Shown in pieces: positions 1 through 9,860 of a DNA stretch of 64,000 nucleotides. Every line of letters starts with the position of its first letter. The stretch's first letter is position 1. The notes beneath the pieces were generated by a model. The model did no database searches. It was not told the origin of the DNA and was given only the letters and a program-made list of their open reading frames with translations. This DNA comes from Algibacter lectus (GTDB taxonomy: Bacteria > Bacteroidota > Bacteroidia > Flavobacteriales > Flavobacteriaceae). The stretch lies in the NCBI RefSeq assembly GCF_900112395.1, contig NZ_FOLN01000007.1, positions 143,897-207,896 of the forward strand. The letters are read 5' to 3'. Position numbers and translations under genes: made by a program.

Positions 1-1977
1 GCATTGGTAAAAATGCCAAATCAATCTATTTATCAAGTTGACGAAAATGGTAATTTAACCGATCAGTATTTTACACCAGAAAATTCTTTTCAAGGTAATG
101 GTGTTACTTATTACAACCCAGTTGCAATGGCGAGGTTGTCTAGAAACAATACAGAAAATAATAGAATTACACCGGTTTTTAGATTTAGTTATAAACCTAA
201 TAAGCATTTCGATTTTAGATCTATTATTTCATTTGATATTAATGTAGATAAAAAATCTCAATTTGTACCAGAAGAAGCTATTGGGGCAGCATGGACAAAT
301 TCAGGAGCAAACAGATCAACTTTTGATGATGGTGAGTTTTTTGTAATGCGTACAGATAATAAATTAATTTGGATGCCAGAATTAGGTGAGAAACATTCGT
401 TTTTATCAAGTTTTTCTTTTCAAACATTCGAAAAAACAAGTCAAGGATATGTATCTGTTGCTAGTAATAGTCCAACAAGTGATATACAAACACCTATTGC
501 AAATATTAGAATTGAAGGTTCTGGAAATTCTTTAGAATCTACATTCGAGCAAAACACAACGCTTGCAGCCAACTTTGCTTTTAACTATCAGTATTTAGAT
601 CGTTATATTTTAAGTGGAGGTATTAGATCGGAAGGAAACTCTAAATTTGGTAGTAATTACCGAAATGGTACTTTTCCAAGTGTTGCTGCAAAATGGATTT
701 TATCTTCAGAGCCTTTTATGGAAAGTGCAGATTTTGTGGACGAAATAGGTATTCGTGCTAGTTATGGTGTAAACGGTAATTCGCCAGGTACAAACTACGG
801 TTCGTACAATACTTACACAACGTATAACTATACATATTTAGATGAGCCTGCTGTAATACCAAGTAGTATGGAATTAACAGATTTACGTTGGGAAACTGTT
901 ATTCAGAAGAACTTAGGTGTAACCTATTCATTTTTTAATCGTAGAGTTAGTGGTGACTTAGAATTCTATCAAAAAGACACCAAAGATTTATTAACTAAAA
1001 ACACAGCTATACCAACAACTTCTGGTTTTTCTAGAATACCTTATTTAAACTTAGGTGATATTAGTAACCAAGGTATTGAGTTTAGTGTAAGAACCAAAAT
1101 TATAGATAATGAAGATTTTGGATTAGATTTTAATTTTAACGTAGCTCGTAATAGAAACGTAGTTAAACGTATTACAGAAGCTCAAGTAGCAGAAGCAGGA
1201 AACCCTTTAACAACTGGACCTGGTGGGTATTTAAAACGAATTCAAGAAGGTAACCCTATTGGTTCTTTTTATGGCTACCGTTATTTAGGCGTATTTAGTT
1301 CTCAAGAAGATTTAGTAGCACGTGATGGTAATGGAGATATTATTTACGATCTTAATGGAGAGCCTAAAAACTTAGTTTTTAATAATGGTAAAGAGTTTCA
1401 GCCAGGTGAAGCCATGTATGAAGATGTTAACAAAGATGGAAATATCAACGAACTAGATGTAGTATACTTAGGAAATGCAAATCCGTTATTATTTGGTGGG
1501 TTTGGACCTAATATTCGTTATAAAAACTTTCAACTTAATGCATTTTTCAACTTTAGATATGATCAGAAATTAATGAATATTGCACGTATGAATACGGAAA
1601 GTATGGACGATTTTGATAATCAAAGTACAGCGGTTTTAAGACGTTGGAGATTTGAAGGTGATGAAACAGATATACCAAGAGCTATTTTGAATAGCCCTGT
1701 TAATACTTTAGGGTCTGATAGGTTTATGGAAGATGCTTCATTCTTAAGAATGAAATACATTACACTTAGGTATAATTTACCAAAGCCTTTTATTAACAAG
1801 TTGAATTTTACAAATGCTTCAGTTTATGTTACAGGAACCAATTTATTAACTTTTACCAAGTATTCGGGAGTAGATCCTGAAGGAGGAATTAGTAACGATT
1901 GGCAAGAGTTAGGTTACGATGCGGAACAAACTCCGAGATCGAAACAAATAACCGTAGGTATAAATCTATCATTTTAA
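1..1977 (+). CDS. SusC/RagA-type TonB-dependent outer-membrane receptor, C-terminal part
   Basis: The reading frame is already open at base 1, so the N-terminus (signal peptide, carboxypeptidase-like domain and plug) lies outside the window. The roughly 658 visible residues are outer-membrane beta-barrel strands alternating with Asn/Gly-rich loops. They include a typical SusC barrel segment about sleeping strands after residue 300 (NLGDISNQGIEF) and a late YRYLGVF block after a PIGSF motif. The protein ends in a terminal Phe (GINLSF), the usual barrel-assembly signal. SusC proteins import ligands too large for porins using TonB energy, together with a surface SusD. The susD partner follows after 22 bases. 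The substrate cannot be read from the sequence; no glycosidase is nearby. The first in-frame start-like codon (TTG at 4) is not a real start. Confidence 0.93.
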   Translation, partial: ALVKMPNQSIYQVDENGNLTDQYFTPENSFQGNGVTYYNPVAMARLSRNNTENNRITPVFRFSYKPNKHFDFRSIISFDINVDKKSQFVPEEAIGAAWTNSGANRSTFDDGEFFVMRTDNKLIWMPELGEKHSFLSSFSFQTFEKTSQGYVSVASNSPTSDIQTPIANIRIEGSGNSLESTFEQNTTLAANFAFNYQYLDRYILSGGIRSEGNSKFGSNYRNGTFPSVAAKWILSSEPFMESADFVDEIGIRASYGVNGNSPGTNYGSYNTYTTYNYTYLDEPAVIPSSMELTDLRWETVIQKNLGVTYSFFNRRVSGDLEFYQKDTKDLLTKNTAIPTTSGFSRIPYLNLGDISNQGIEFSVRTKIIDNEDFGLDFNFNVARNRNVVKRITEAQVAEAGNPLTTGPGGYLKRIQEGNPIGSFYGYRYLGVFSSQEDLVARDGNGDIIYDLNGEPKNLVFNNGKEFQPGEAMYEDVNKDGNINELDVVYLGNANPLLFGGFGPNIRYKNFQLNAFFNFRYDQKLMNIARMNTESMDDFDNQSTAVLRRWRFEGDETDIPRAILNSPVNTLGSDRFMEDASFLRMKYITLRYNLPKPFINKLNFTNASVYVTGTNLLTFTKYSGVDPEGGISNDWQELGYDAEQTPRSKQITVGINLSF

Positions 1978-1999
1978 ATAGCATTAAAGTTAAGATATT

Positions 2000-3454
2000 A
2001 TGAAAAGACACATAATTAAAATATTTATAATGGTTCCGATGATTTTTGCAACACTATCATCGTGTAGCGATTATCTAGATCTAGAACCAAAAGACAACTT
2101 AATTCAACAAGAATTTTGGAATAATAAAGAGCAAGTAAGTTCTGCAGTAGCTGGGTGTTATGCCTCTATGAATCAATCTGGGTTTACCGATAGAGTATTA
2201 AAGTGGGGAGAACTTAGAGCAGAAATGATGGTTTCTGGTAGTGGAGGTTTAGAGAATATAATGAGAAATTATATGATTCCTTCAGATGGATTAACAAACT
2301 GGAGTAACTTCTATGCTACTATTAACTACTGTAATTTAGTTTTAGAGTTTGCCGATGGCGCTCAGGAGCAAGATAAAACGTTTTCTATAGAAGAATTAAA
2401 TACATTTAAAGCAGAAGCTATTACTATTCGTTCTTTAGCATATTTAATTTTGGTTAAAAACTTTAAAGAGGTGCCGTTAGTATTAACAGCAACATCAACA
2501 AACCAAATCGATTTTTATCCAGCAAAAAATACAGAAGAAGAAATTCTTACTCAAATTATCAATGATTTAACTTTAGCAGTAGAAGATTTAAACTTAGGGT
2601 ATGCACAATCTGCAGCTCATGATAAAGGGAGAATTACAAAAGGAGCAGCGCTTGCTATTCTTGCAGATGCTTATTTATGGAATGAACAGTACACTGAGTG
2701 TATTGACGCCGCACAAGAATTAATAGATTTAGGTCGCTATAGTTTAGTTAATGGTGAAGAGTGGTTTAATAGTATCTTTTTTGAAGGCAACTCAGATGAA
2801 GGTATTTTCGAACTTCAGTTTAGCGATATTTCAGCAACGCTAAGAAACTCATTCCAAGTAAGTAATCTTAATTATGTAGCATATCAAGGAATTAACGAAT
2901 TGTATAGAGAGTTTCCAGATGATATTCGTGCGCATTTAGGAACGTATGATAGGGAGAATTTTGCAGTTTTTAAATATGCAGGTGTAGATGAAACTGGCGA
3001 ATACCGTGGTAGTGATGAGTATTATAACAATTTTATATTCTATCGTTATGCCGATGTTTTACTTATGCAAGCTGAAGCTTATATTTTATCTGCTGATAAA
3101 AAGAATTTAGATATGGCTTATCAACTTATTAACGATGTGCATATGCGTGCAGTTTCTGCACCTTTAGGTGTTTCTAGAGACGAGTCTAGTTTATTAAATG
3201 CATTATTATTAGAACGCCAAAAAGAGTTTGCATTCGAAGGAAAGCGCTGGTACGATTTACTGCGTTTTGCACGTCGTGATAACTTTGCAAATCAAGAACT
3301 TATTTTAAGTTTAGTCGATTTTAAAGCTGGTGCAGATGATTATGAGCAGATTTTGAGTTATTACTCAGATCCAGATTCATACTTTTTACCAATTTATCAA
3401 AATGAAATTAATTTGAATGATAATTTAGTGCAGAATCCATTTTACGAAAACTAA
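2000..3454 (+). CDS. SusD/RagB-family surface lipoprotein
   Basis: Surface ligand-binding lipoprotein that forms a lid on the SusC barrel encoded just upstream (22-base gap). A signal peptide ends in the lipobox LSSC, putting the lipidated Cys at about residue 22, followed by the acidic DYLDLEPKD stretch typical of SusD. TPR-like helices make up the middle, and the C-terminal RagB/SusD region carries YRYADVLLMQAEA and the hallmark FAFEGKRWYDLLRFARR. Length 484 aa is normal. It is followed after 10 bases by a fasciclin-domain gene, so it is part of a six-gene operon. Ligand unknown. Confidence 0.95.
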   Translation: MKRHIIKIFIMVPMIFATLSSCSDYLDLEPKDNLIQQEFWNNKEQVSSAVAGCYASMNQSGFTDRVLKWGELRAEMMVSGSGGLENIMRNYMIPSDGLTNWSNFYATINYCNLVLEFADGAQEQDKTFSIEELNTFKAEAITIRSLAYLILVKNFKEVPLVLTATSTNQIDFYPAKNTEEEILTQIINDLTLAVEDLNLGYAQSAAHDKGRITKGAALAILADAYLWNEQYTECIDAAQELIDLGRYSLVNGEEWFNSIFFEGNSDEGIFELQFSDISATLRNSFQVSNLNYVAYQGINELYREFPDDIRAHLGTYDRENFAVFKYAGVDETGEYRGSDEYYNNFIFYRYADVLLMQAEAYILSADKKNLDMAYQLINDVHMRAVSAPLGVSRDESSLLNALLLERQKEFAFEGKRWYDLLRFARRDNFANQELILSLVDFKAGADDYEQILSYYSDPDSYFLPIYQNEINLNDNLVQNPFYEN

Positions 3455-3464
3455 AACTAAACTT

Positions 3465-5117
3465 ATGAAAACTAAAAAAATAATTAATTGGCTTGGAGGG
3501 CTTTGCATGTTTATGCTAATATTAAATAGCTGTAATGATCCTCTTGATGGAACCACCTTTTTTACAACAGATGGTGAAACTACTGATATGACAATTTCAG
3601 AGGTATTAGAAGCTAACCCAGACAAATTTTCTATGTATGTTGAAATTCTTCAAAAAACAGAATTTTACACCGCATTAAGAAGTTATGGAAGTTATACGTG
3701 TTTAGCACCTACCAATACGGCTATAAAGGCATTCTTAGAAGAGCGCTTTAATGTAAGTACTGTAGCAGAGTTAACTTCGGAAGAGCAAATAGAATTTTTA
3801 AAAATATTAGTTAAGTTTCATACGCTACCAACGAGTAGAACCACAAGTAGTTTTATAGAAGGGCGATTGGCCGATACAACTTATACTGGAGATTATCTTA
3901 CAACGTCTTACTTATTAGGAGGTGGTATTGCTAATGTGCAGATTAATAAAGAAGTTGGTTTAGATCAATACGATATTCGTACAAATAATGGAACTATACA
4001 TGCGCTTACAGGAGTTTTAAACCCTTTTATTGATCCCGTTACTGTTGTAATGGAAAAGGCTGGTAAGCATACTATTTTTATTGAAGCTTTAAAGCAAACC
4101 GGATATTATGATATGTTTTCTCAATACTTTAGTGAAACAGGATCAAAGAATAATTTTACAATTTTAGCAGAATCAGATGCTGTTTATGCTGAAGCTGGTA
4201 TTAATTCTTTTCAAGATTTGGCAGATTATATCTCTCCAGGAGATGTAAATTATACAGACGAGCTAAATGAGTTAAATAGGTTTATGGCTTATCATGCAAC
4301 AGAGAGTTTCTTGTATTCTGCAGATTTTCCAGAAAACTCTTTTATTAGTACAATACTTCCTAAAAATGCTATAAAATCTTTTAAAACAGATAAAGAGCTT
4401 AGAATTAACGAAACAGAAACGGGTGTAGATGATACATGGACGTCTTTAATTTCTGAAGACAGCAATTTTCCTGCGAAAAATGGAGTATATCATACCGTAG
4501 ATAAATTATTAACCATATTTATTCCTAAAGCAAAACATGTAATCTTCGATTTTGGAACAGGTTTACCAGAAGTACAAGCCGGTAAAATTGGTTTTAATTC
4601 ATGGTTTGATTCTACAGAATTCGAATCGCTTCGGGTTTTTCCAGCAACACGAATTAGAATTTTAAGACAAAGTAGAAATGCTGCTTATGATGCAGGAACT
4701 GTATTGAATTTAGGTTCTGTAACATGGATTGAGTTTGATACGCCAGTACTTCCTAAAGGGAAATATGAGCTTAGAGTATGTGGAAACCAAGGAAATAATG
4801 GTAGGCCAATATTCCAAACCTATTGGGATGGACAACCTATAGGGTCACAATGGGATATGAGATCTAACCCAAGTGAATTAGGTATAGGATGGCCAGATGA
4901 AGATTCTCTAGAGTTAAGAGAGCGTGGTTATGTAAGAGGACGTGCTGATATTTTTGATAATAGCGGTAACTCTGCTTACGATTTAGCGAACTGGGCAAGG
5001 TTTATTGTAATTGATGATTTACTTATGCCAGAACAACAAAGTCACGTATTGCGTTTTGAAACAATACGATCAGGAGGTATTCCTATTGATTATATTGAGT
5101 TTGTACCGGTTGATTAA
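3465..5117 (+). CDS. Fasciclin (FAS1) domain lipoprotein
   Basis: Predicted lipoprotein (Cys at about residue 23 in LNSC). Two FAS1-like repeats can be seen. The first covers about residues 40-190 and has the core pattern FYTALRSYGSYTCLAPTNTA followed by a loss-of-structure HTL block; the second covers about 195-345, ending in NGVYHTVDKLL. The last 200 residues form a separate beta-rich region ending in RSGGIPIDYIEFVPVD, resembling the C-terminal domain often found after FAS1 in Bacteroidota. FAS1 domains are adhesion modules that bind glycans, collagen or cell-surface partners. Placement between susD and a second FAS1 gene suggests a cell-surface accessory of the SusCD complex. No enzymatic motif is visible. 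Confidence 0.85.
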   Translation: MKTKKIINWLGGLCMFMLILNSCNDPLDGTTFFTTDGETTDMTISEVLEANPDKFSMYVEILQKTEFYTALRSYGSYTCLAPTNTAIKAFLEERFNVSTVAELTSEEQIEFLKILVKFHTLPTSRTTSSFIEGRLADTTYTGDYLTTSYLLGGGIANVQINKEVGLDQYDIRTNNGTIHALTGVLNPFIDPVTVVMEKAGKHTIFIEALKQTGYYDMFSQYFSETGSKNNFTILAESDAVYAEAGINSFQDLADYISPGDVNYTDELNELNRFMAYHATESFLYSADFPENSFISTILPKNAIKSFKTDKELRINETETGVDDTWTSLISEDSNFPAKNGVYHTVDKLLTIFIPKAKHVIFDFGTGLPEVQAGKIGFNSWFDSTEFESLRVFPATRIRILRQSRNAAYDAGTVLNLGSVTWIEFDTPVLPKGKYELRVCGNQGNNGRPIFQTYWDGQPIGSQWDMRSNPSELGIGWPDEDSLELRERGYVRGRADIFDNSGNSAYDLANWARFIVIDDLLMPEQQSHVLRFETIRSGGIPIDYIEFVPVD

Positions 5118-5143
5118 TAAAAATAAATAATAAAGAACTTATA

Positions 5144-6667
5144 ATGAATAATAAAAATAATTTCATAATTAATCTAGGTCGCATATGTGCCGTTCTTGTT
5201 ATCCTTGTAGCATTTAGCTGTAAGGAAGATGCCTTGGACGACCATTATGGACAAGAAGATCAAAGGTTAGAATCTAGTATTTTAGAGACGTTAGCTACCG
5301 ATGCTAACTATTCAACCTTTTTAGAACTGGTAAAACAAACAGGTTTTGAAGAGTTACTTAGCTCATCGCAAGCTTTTACAGTATGGGCACCAAGTAACGA
5401 AGCTTTAGCATTGGTATCTGCCGATGTATTAAACGATCCAGATGCATTAACACAATTAATAGGAAATCATATTTCTAGATTCTCTTACGGCTCAACCATA
5501 AATGAAAACCCTGTATTTGTAAAAATGCTTAACGATAAATATATAGAGTTTTCTAATGTAGATGGGCAAGTTACTTTTGGTGATGTTGATTTGTTAGAAG
5601 CAGATTTGCTAACATCAAACGGTATCCTACATAAGGTGTCAAGCGTGTTAAGCGTAAAACCAAATATTTGGGGATTCCTTAATGACAATGTAGAAGAATT
5701 TCCGGTCTTAATGGAATATTTTTCTCAGTATAACGAAGTTCTTTTTGATGAAGCAAAAAGTGTTAAAACAGGAACTAATACATTAGGCCAAACGGTTTAC
5801 GATTCTATTTTTAGCGCATCAAATACACAATTTAAAACAATAGGAGATTTAAGTTCTGAAGAAGATCGTTTTACTTTTATAGGTTTAACCGATGATGCTT
5901 ATACAGGGATTTACGATCGTTTTAAAGAGTATTATAAATTTCCAATTGAAGATTCTGTAAAGAGTAATACAGACAGAACAATATTTAGCAACTTAACATT
6001 TCCAGCTTTTGAACAAGCAGATTTAGACGGATCGTTGCTTTTAAATACGGTTGGTAATTTTGTAACGCTAGACGCTAGTTCTATAACGGGTAATGAAGCA
6101 TTAAGTAATGGCAATGTGCTTTTAGTTAGTGATTTAAATTATACTCCAGAAAATGTTATGTATAAAATTATTGGATATGAGGTAGAAGATAATAAAAGAA
6201 GAACTATAGGTGATTTGTCAGACTTTACAGTAGTTCAAAATTTTGATAGAACAGCATCAGGATCATTTACTAATACAGTAAGCTTATTAGCAAATCCAGA
6301 TGCGAGTAATAGTAATAATTATTTTGAAGTAGCATTTAGTAATGTGTTATCTGCAAGTTATAATATTCAATTACGATTTACTCCCGTAGGAGCATCTCAA
6401 GATACTAAGTTGAGGTTTGAGTTTAGCTACACAGATGCTGATAAAAATGTAATTGTAAACGAAATTGGCCCATTAGTAGTAAGTAACCTTGAAGATGGTG
6501 TTGTTACCATTGGTGATACTTATGATATTCCTGTGTTTGTTAATGAGGAGGTTGATAATGAGTACTTTGTGAAGCTTAAAGTTATTGTAGATGTGAGTGA
6601 ACCAGAACTACTGTTGTACGATCGTAAGTTTGGTCTAGATTTTATAGCACTAACGCCAGTAGAGTAA
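5144..6667 (+). CDS. Fasciclin (FAS1) domain lipoprotein, second copy
   Basis: Predicted lipoprotein with lipobox AFSC (Cys at about residue 26). A first FAS1 domain runs from about residue 40 to 175 (ATDANYSTFLELVKQTG, then FTVWAPSNEAL and a late NGILHKV motif). A second, more diverged FAS1-like region extends to about 345, and the C-terminus is a beta-sandwich-like domain ending DFIALTPVE. The overall architecture matches the preceding gene although the sequences are far apart, so the two are probably old paralogues or a heteromeric pair. It sits 26 bases after the first FAS1 gene and 22 bases before a second susC. A surface adhesin or ligand-presenting role is inferred from the family. Confidence 0.82.
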   Translation: MNNKNNFIINLGRICAVLVILVAFSCKEDALDDHYGQEDQRLESSILETLATDANYSTFLELVKQTGFEELLSSSQAFTVWAPSNEALALVSADVLNDPDALTQLIGNHISRFSYGSTINENPVFVKMLNDKYIEFSNVDGQVTFGDVDLLEADLLTSNGILHKVSSVLSVKPNIWGFLNDNVEEFPVLMEYFSQYNEVLFDEAKSVKTGTNTLGQTVYDSIFSASNTQFKTIGDLSSEEDRFTFIGLTDDAYTGIYDRFKEYYKFPIEDSVKSNTDRTIFSNLTFPAFEQADLDGSLLLNTVGNFVTLDASSITGNEALSNGNVLLVSDLNYTPENVMYKIIGYEVEDNKRRTIGDLSDFTVVQNFDRTASGSFTNTVSLLANPDASNSNNYFEVAFSNVLSASYNIQLRFTPVGASQDTKLRFEFSYTDADKNVIVNEIGPLVVSNLEDGVVTIGDTYDIPVFVNEEVDNEYFVKLKVIVDVSEPELLLYDRKFGLDFIALTPVE

Positions 6668-6689
6668 GTATTTTAACTAAAAAATAAAC

Positions 6690-9600
6690 ATGAATTATCT
6701 GATTATGATGAAAATAAAAAATACATATTCCCTGCTTTTCATTCTATTTTTCGGAATTATTTTTGCATCGCAAGGACAAGAAAAATCGAATAAAATAGTT
6801 ACGGGAACGGTCCTTAACGCTACTAATAAAGAGCCTTTGGCTGGCGTTAATGTACGAGCGGGTAATTTTTCCTCTGTGCTTACAGACGAAAAAGGTACAT
6901 TCTCGATAAAAGTTCCAGATGGTAGAGCTACACTTATATTAAGTAGCCAAGAGTTTCAAGATAAAGAGGTTGCCTTAAGAGGAAGATCTAAAATTGAAAT
7001 TAAAATTAATAAAAAGGATTTCAATACGTATTATACAGACGTAAATACACCACTTAGAGCTAAAAGTAACTCATCTGTAGTAGGAGCTATTTCTGTAAGA
7101 GAGGGCAATATTGCTACAGCACGTGAGTCTGCAGCAAATATGATTACGGGTAACGAAGTAAGCGGTATGCGGAGTATTATGCGTTCTGGAATTCCGGGTA
7201 TTGGTTCTAATAACTTTATTAGAGGGTACAATACTTTAAACAGTTCTACACAACCTTTAATAGTTGTAGATGGTATGATGATTGAAACAAATACGTTTAA
7301 TAATAATTCTATTATTAGAGGGTATAGTTACGATCCTTTATCAGATATAAACCCAAAGGATATTGCAAATATTACAGTAATTAAAGATGCGGCTTCAATC
7401 TACGGATCTAGAGCTGCAAATGGAGTAATACTTATTGAAACTAATAAAACGGATGATGTTACAACTAAAATAGATTTCTATGCGCAAGCAGGTTTAAATA
7501 TTTCTCCGGATAATATTAGAATGATGAATGCAGATCAATACAAAACGTATTTATCTAACCAATTAAATAATTCGGGACTTTATACTAATAGCGAAATAAG
7601 TAATTTACCTTATTTTAATGAAAGTACATCTTTTCAAGATTATGAAAAATATCATAATTCTACCGATTGGCAAAAACAAGTATTCGATGATAACTATGTT
7701 AATGAGTACTATTTAAAAGTAACCGGTGGTGATGAGATTGCTAAATATGGTTTATCTGTTGGTTATTCTACTAACGGAGGTGTAATTTCTAATTCAGATT
7801 TCGAGCGTTTTACAACACGTTTTAATGCCGATACAAACATTACAGATAGATTATCTTTATCTACAAACTTAAGTGTAAGTTATACAGATAGAAGTTTGTA
7901 TGACGATGGTTTGTTAAGCACATCTCCAATATTTTCAGCGCTTAATAAATCGCCATTTTTGGCACCTTATACAGAGAATGCAGATGGTGTAGTAACCGAT
8001 GTTTATCAAGATGTTGATGATATTGGTGGCTTTAGTAACCCTGTAGTTATTACAGATGTTGCAACGTTTGTTGCAAAAGATTATAATCTTTACGGACAAT
8101 TAAACTTCGGTTATAAAATTTCAGATAAATTAACGTTGAGTTCTTTATCTGGTGTTAATTATATTAAAAACAGACAAAATGTTTTCTTACCAGATTTAGG
8201 ATTGTCTGAAGAAACTAACGATTTTGGTGATGCTTTTTATCGTACATCAAAAGTAAGTGTAGAGAGTTTATTTTCTGTTTATAACGATACACGATTAAAT
8301 TATAAATTAAACGTTGATAATATTCACGATTTCTCAATAAACTTAGGGGTACGTTACAACCAAAATGATTATGAGAATTCATACTCTATTAGTGGTAACT
8401 CTGGAGACGATCAATTTACATCACTTAATAATGGTAATAGAGATACGTTTGTTACTTCTGGTAATATTGGTAACTGGAAATATGCATCACTTTATGCTAA
8501 TGCAGATTATTCGTTTTTAAATAAGTATTTTGTGAGTTACAACTTAGCTTTCGATAGTTCATCTCGTTTTGGAGATGCTAAATCTACCGGTATTTTTCCT
8601 GGTCTAGGAGTGGGGTGGTTAATTTCTTCAGAAAACTTTATGGCTAACAATAATCTTATCGATAAATTAAAACTTAGAGCAAGTTATGGTTTAACAGGTA
8701 ACGATGGTATTGGAAACTACAATGCAGAATCTTACTTTGTGTCTACTAGATTTTTAGAAGGAACAGGACTTATTAATGGTAACATTGCCAAAAGTTCTAT
8801 CCGTTGGGAAGAAACAACTAAGGCTAACATAGGTTTAGATTTAGGATTGTTAAACGAACGCGTATCTGTAAACTTAGATTATTTTAACAATGTTACAGAT
8901 GGTTTATTAAACCAAACTAGTATTAGCCCAGTTTTTGGTAGTGAAGGGTTTTTGTCTAATGATGGAAAACTAAAAAATAAAGGTTTCGAATTAGGGATTA
9001 ATGCACGTGTTATTAATACAGATAACTTTACTTGGGATGTTGGAGGAAATATTTCTCAATATAAAAATAAGATTATCTCATTACCTGGAGATCAACAGAT
9101 ATATGAAATCGCTGGTGTAAACGCCACAATCATTAATAAAGAAGGTAGTGCGTTAGGTTTATTTTACGGTTACAAAACAGATGGTATTTATAACAATGCT
9201 ACAGAAGCTTCAAGCGAAGGTTTAAACTGGGTAGATTTTGCAGGGTTCGAACAACCATTTGCAGCAGGTGATGTTCGCTTTGTTAACAGTGATGCTTCTG
9301 ATAACGTGATTAATGAAGACGATCGTGTAGTAATTGGTAATCCTAATCCGGATTTTACAGGTATGGTTTACAATACATTTACATATAAAAATGTATCCTT
9401 ATCGGCTATATTTTCATTCAGTCAAGGAAACGATGTTTACAATGCACAACGCTGGCAAACAGAATCTATGTCTGGTTTAGCTAACCAAAGTGAAGCGGTA
9501 GCAAACCGTTGGACCGTAGCAAACCAAAGCACAAATATACCTCGTGCGGTTTATGGTGATGCTGTTGGTAATTCAAGGTTTTCAGACCGTTGGATAGAAG

Positions 9601-9821
9601 ATGGGTCTTACATTCGTTTAAAAACCTTGTCATTATCTTATAGTCCAGACTTTTTTAATGCAACAGTTTTCCTTACAGCAAATAACTTATTTACAATTAC
9701 AGATTATTTAGGGTTCGATCCAGAAGTAAGCTCGTCTCAAACAAGTTATTTACAAGGTATCGATGCAGGTTTAACACCACAATACACTTCAGTTTTAGTT
9801 GGAGTTAGAGTAGGACTATAA
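6690..9821 (+). CDS. SusC/RagA-type TonB-dependent outer-membrane receptor
   Basis: Full-length receptor of 1043 aa. The signal peptide starts best at Met6 or Met7 (ATG at 6705 or 6708) rather than at 6690. Residues about 35-110 are a carboxypeptidase-regulatory-like beta domain (VTGTVLNATNKEPLAGVNV). The plug domain spans about 125-250, with the SusC signature PLIVVDG and VIKDAASIYGSRAANGVILIET. The remainder is beta-barrel. There is no STN domain, so it should not signal to an anti-sigma factor itself. It follows the second FAS1 gene by 22 bases and precedes its susD by 39 bases. Substrate unknown. Confidence 0.95.
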   Translation: MNYLIMMKIKNTYSLLFILFFGIIFASQGQEKSNKIVTGTVLNATNKEPLAGVNVRAGNFSSVLTDEKGTFSIKVPDGRATLILSSQEFQDKEVALRGRSKIEIKINKKDFNTYYTDVNTPLRAKSNSSVVGAISVREGNIATARESAANMITGNEVSGMRSIMRSGIPGIGSNNFIRGYNTLNSSTQPLIVVDGMMIETNTFNNNSIIRGYSYDPLSDINPKDIANITVIKDAASIYGSRAANGVILIETNKTDDVTTKIDFYAQAGLNISPDNIRMMNADQYKTYLSNQLNNSGLYTNSEISNLPYFNESTSFQDYEKYHNSTDWQKQVFDDNYVNEYYLKVTGGDEIAKYGLSVGYSTNGGVISNSDFERFTTRFNADTNITDRLSLSTNLSVSYTDRSLYDDGLLSTSPIFSALNKSPFLAPYTENADGVVTDVYQDVDDIGGFSNPVVITDVATFVAKDYNLYGQLNFGYKISDKLTLSSLSGVNYIKNRQNVFLPDLGLSEETNDFGDAFYRTSKVSVESLFSVYNDTRLNYKLNVDNIHDFSINLGVRYNQNDYENSYSISGNSGDDQFTSLNNGNRDTFVTSGNIGNWKYASLYANADYSFLNKYFVSYNLAFDSSSRFGDAKSTGIFPGLGVGWLISSENFMANNNLIDKLKLRASYGLTGNDGIGNYNAESYFVSTRFLEGTGLINGNIAKSSIRWEETTKANIGLDLGLLNERVSVNLDYFNNVTDGLLNQTSISPVFGSEGFLSNDGKLKNKGFELGINARVINTDNFTWDVGGNISQYKNKIISLPGDQQIYEIAGVNATIINKEGSALGLFYGYKTDGIYNNATEASSEGLNWVDFAGFEQPFAAGDVRFVNSDASDNVINEDDRVVIGNPNPDFTGMVYNTFTYKNVSLSAIFSFSQGNDVYNAQRWQTESMSGLANQSEAVANRWTVANQSTNIPRAVYGDAVGNSRFSDRWIEDGSYIRLKTLSLSYSPDFFNATVFLTANNLFTITDYLGFDPEVSSSQTSYLQGIDAGLTPQYTSVLVGVRVGL

Positions 9822-9860
9822 TTTTTGTATAATAGATTCAAAATAAAAAAATAGATATAA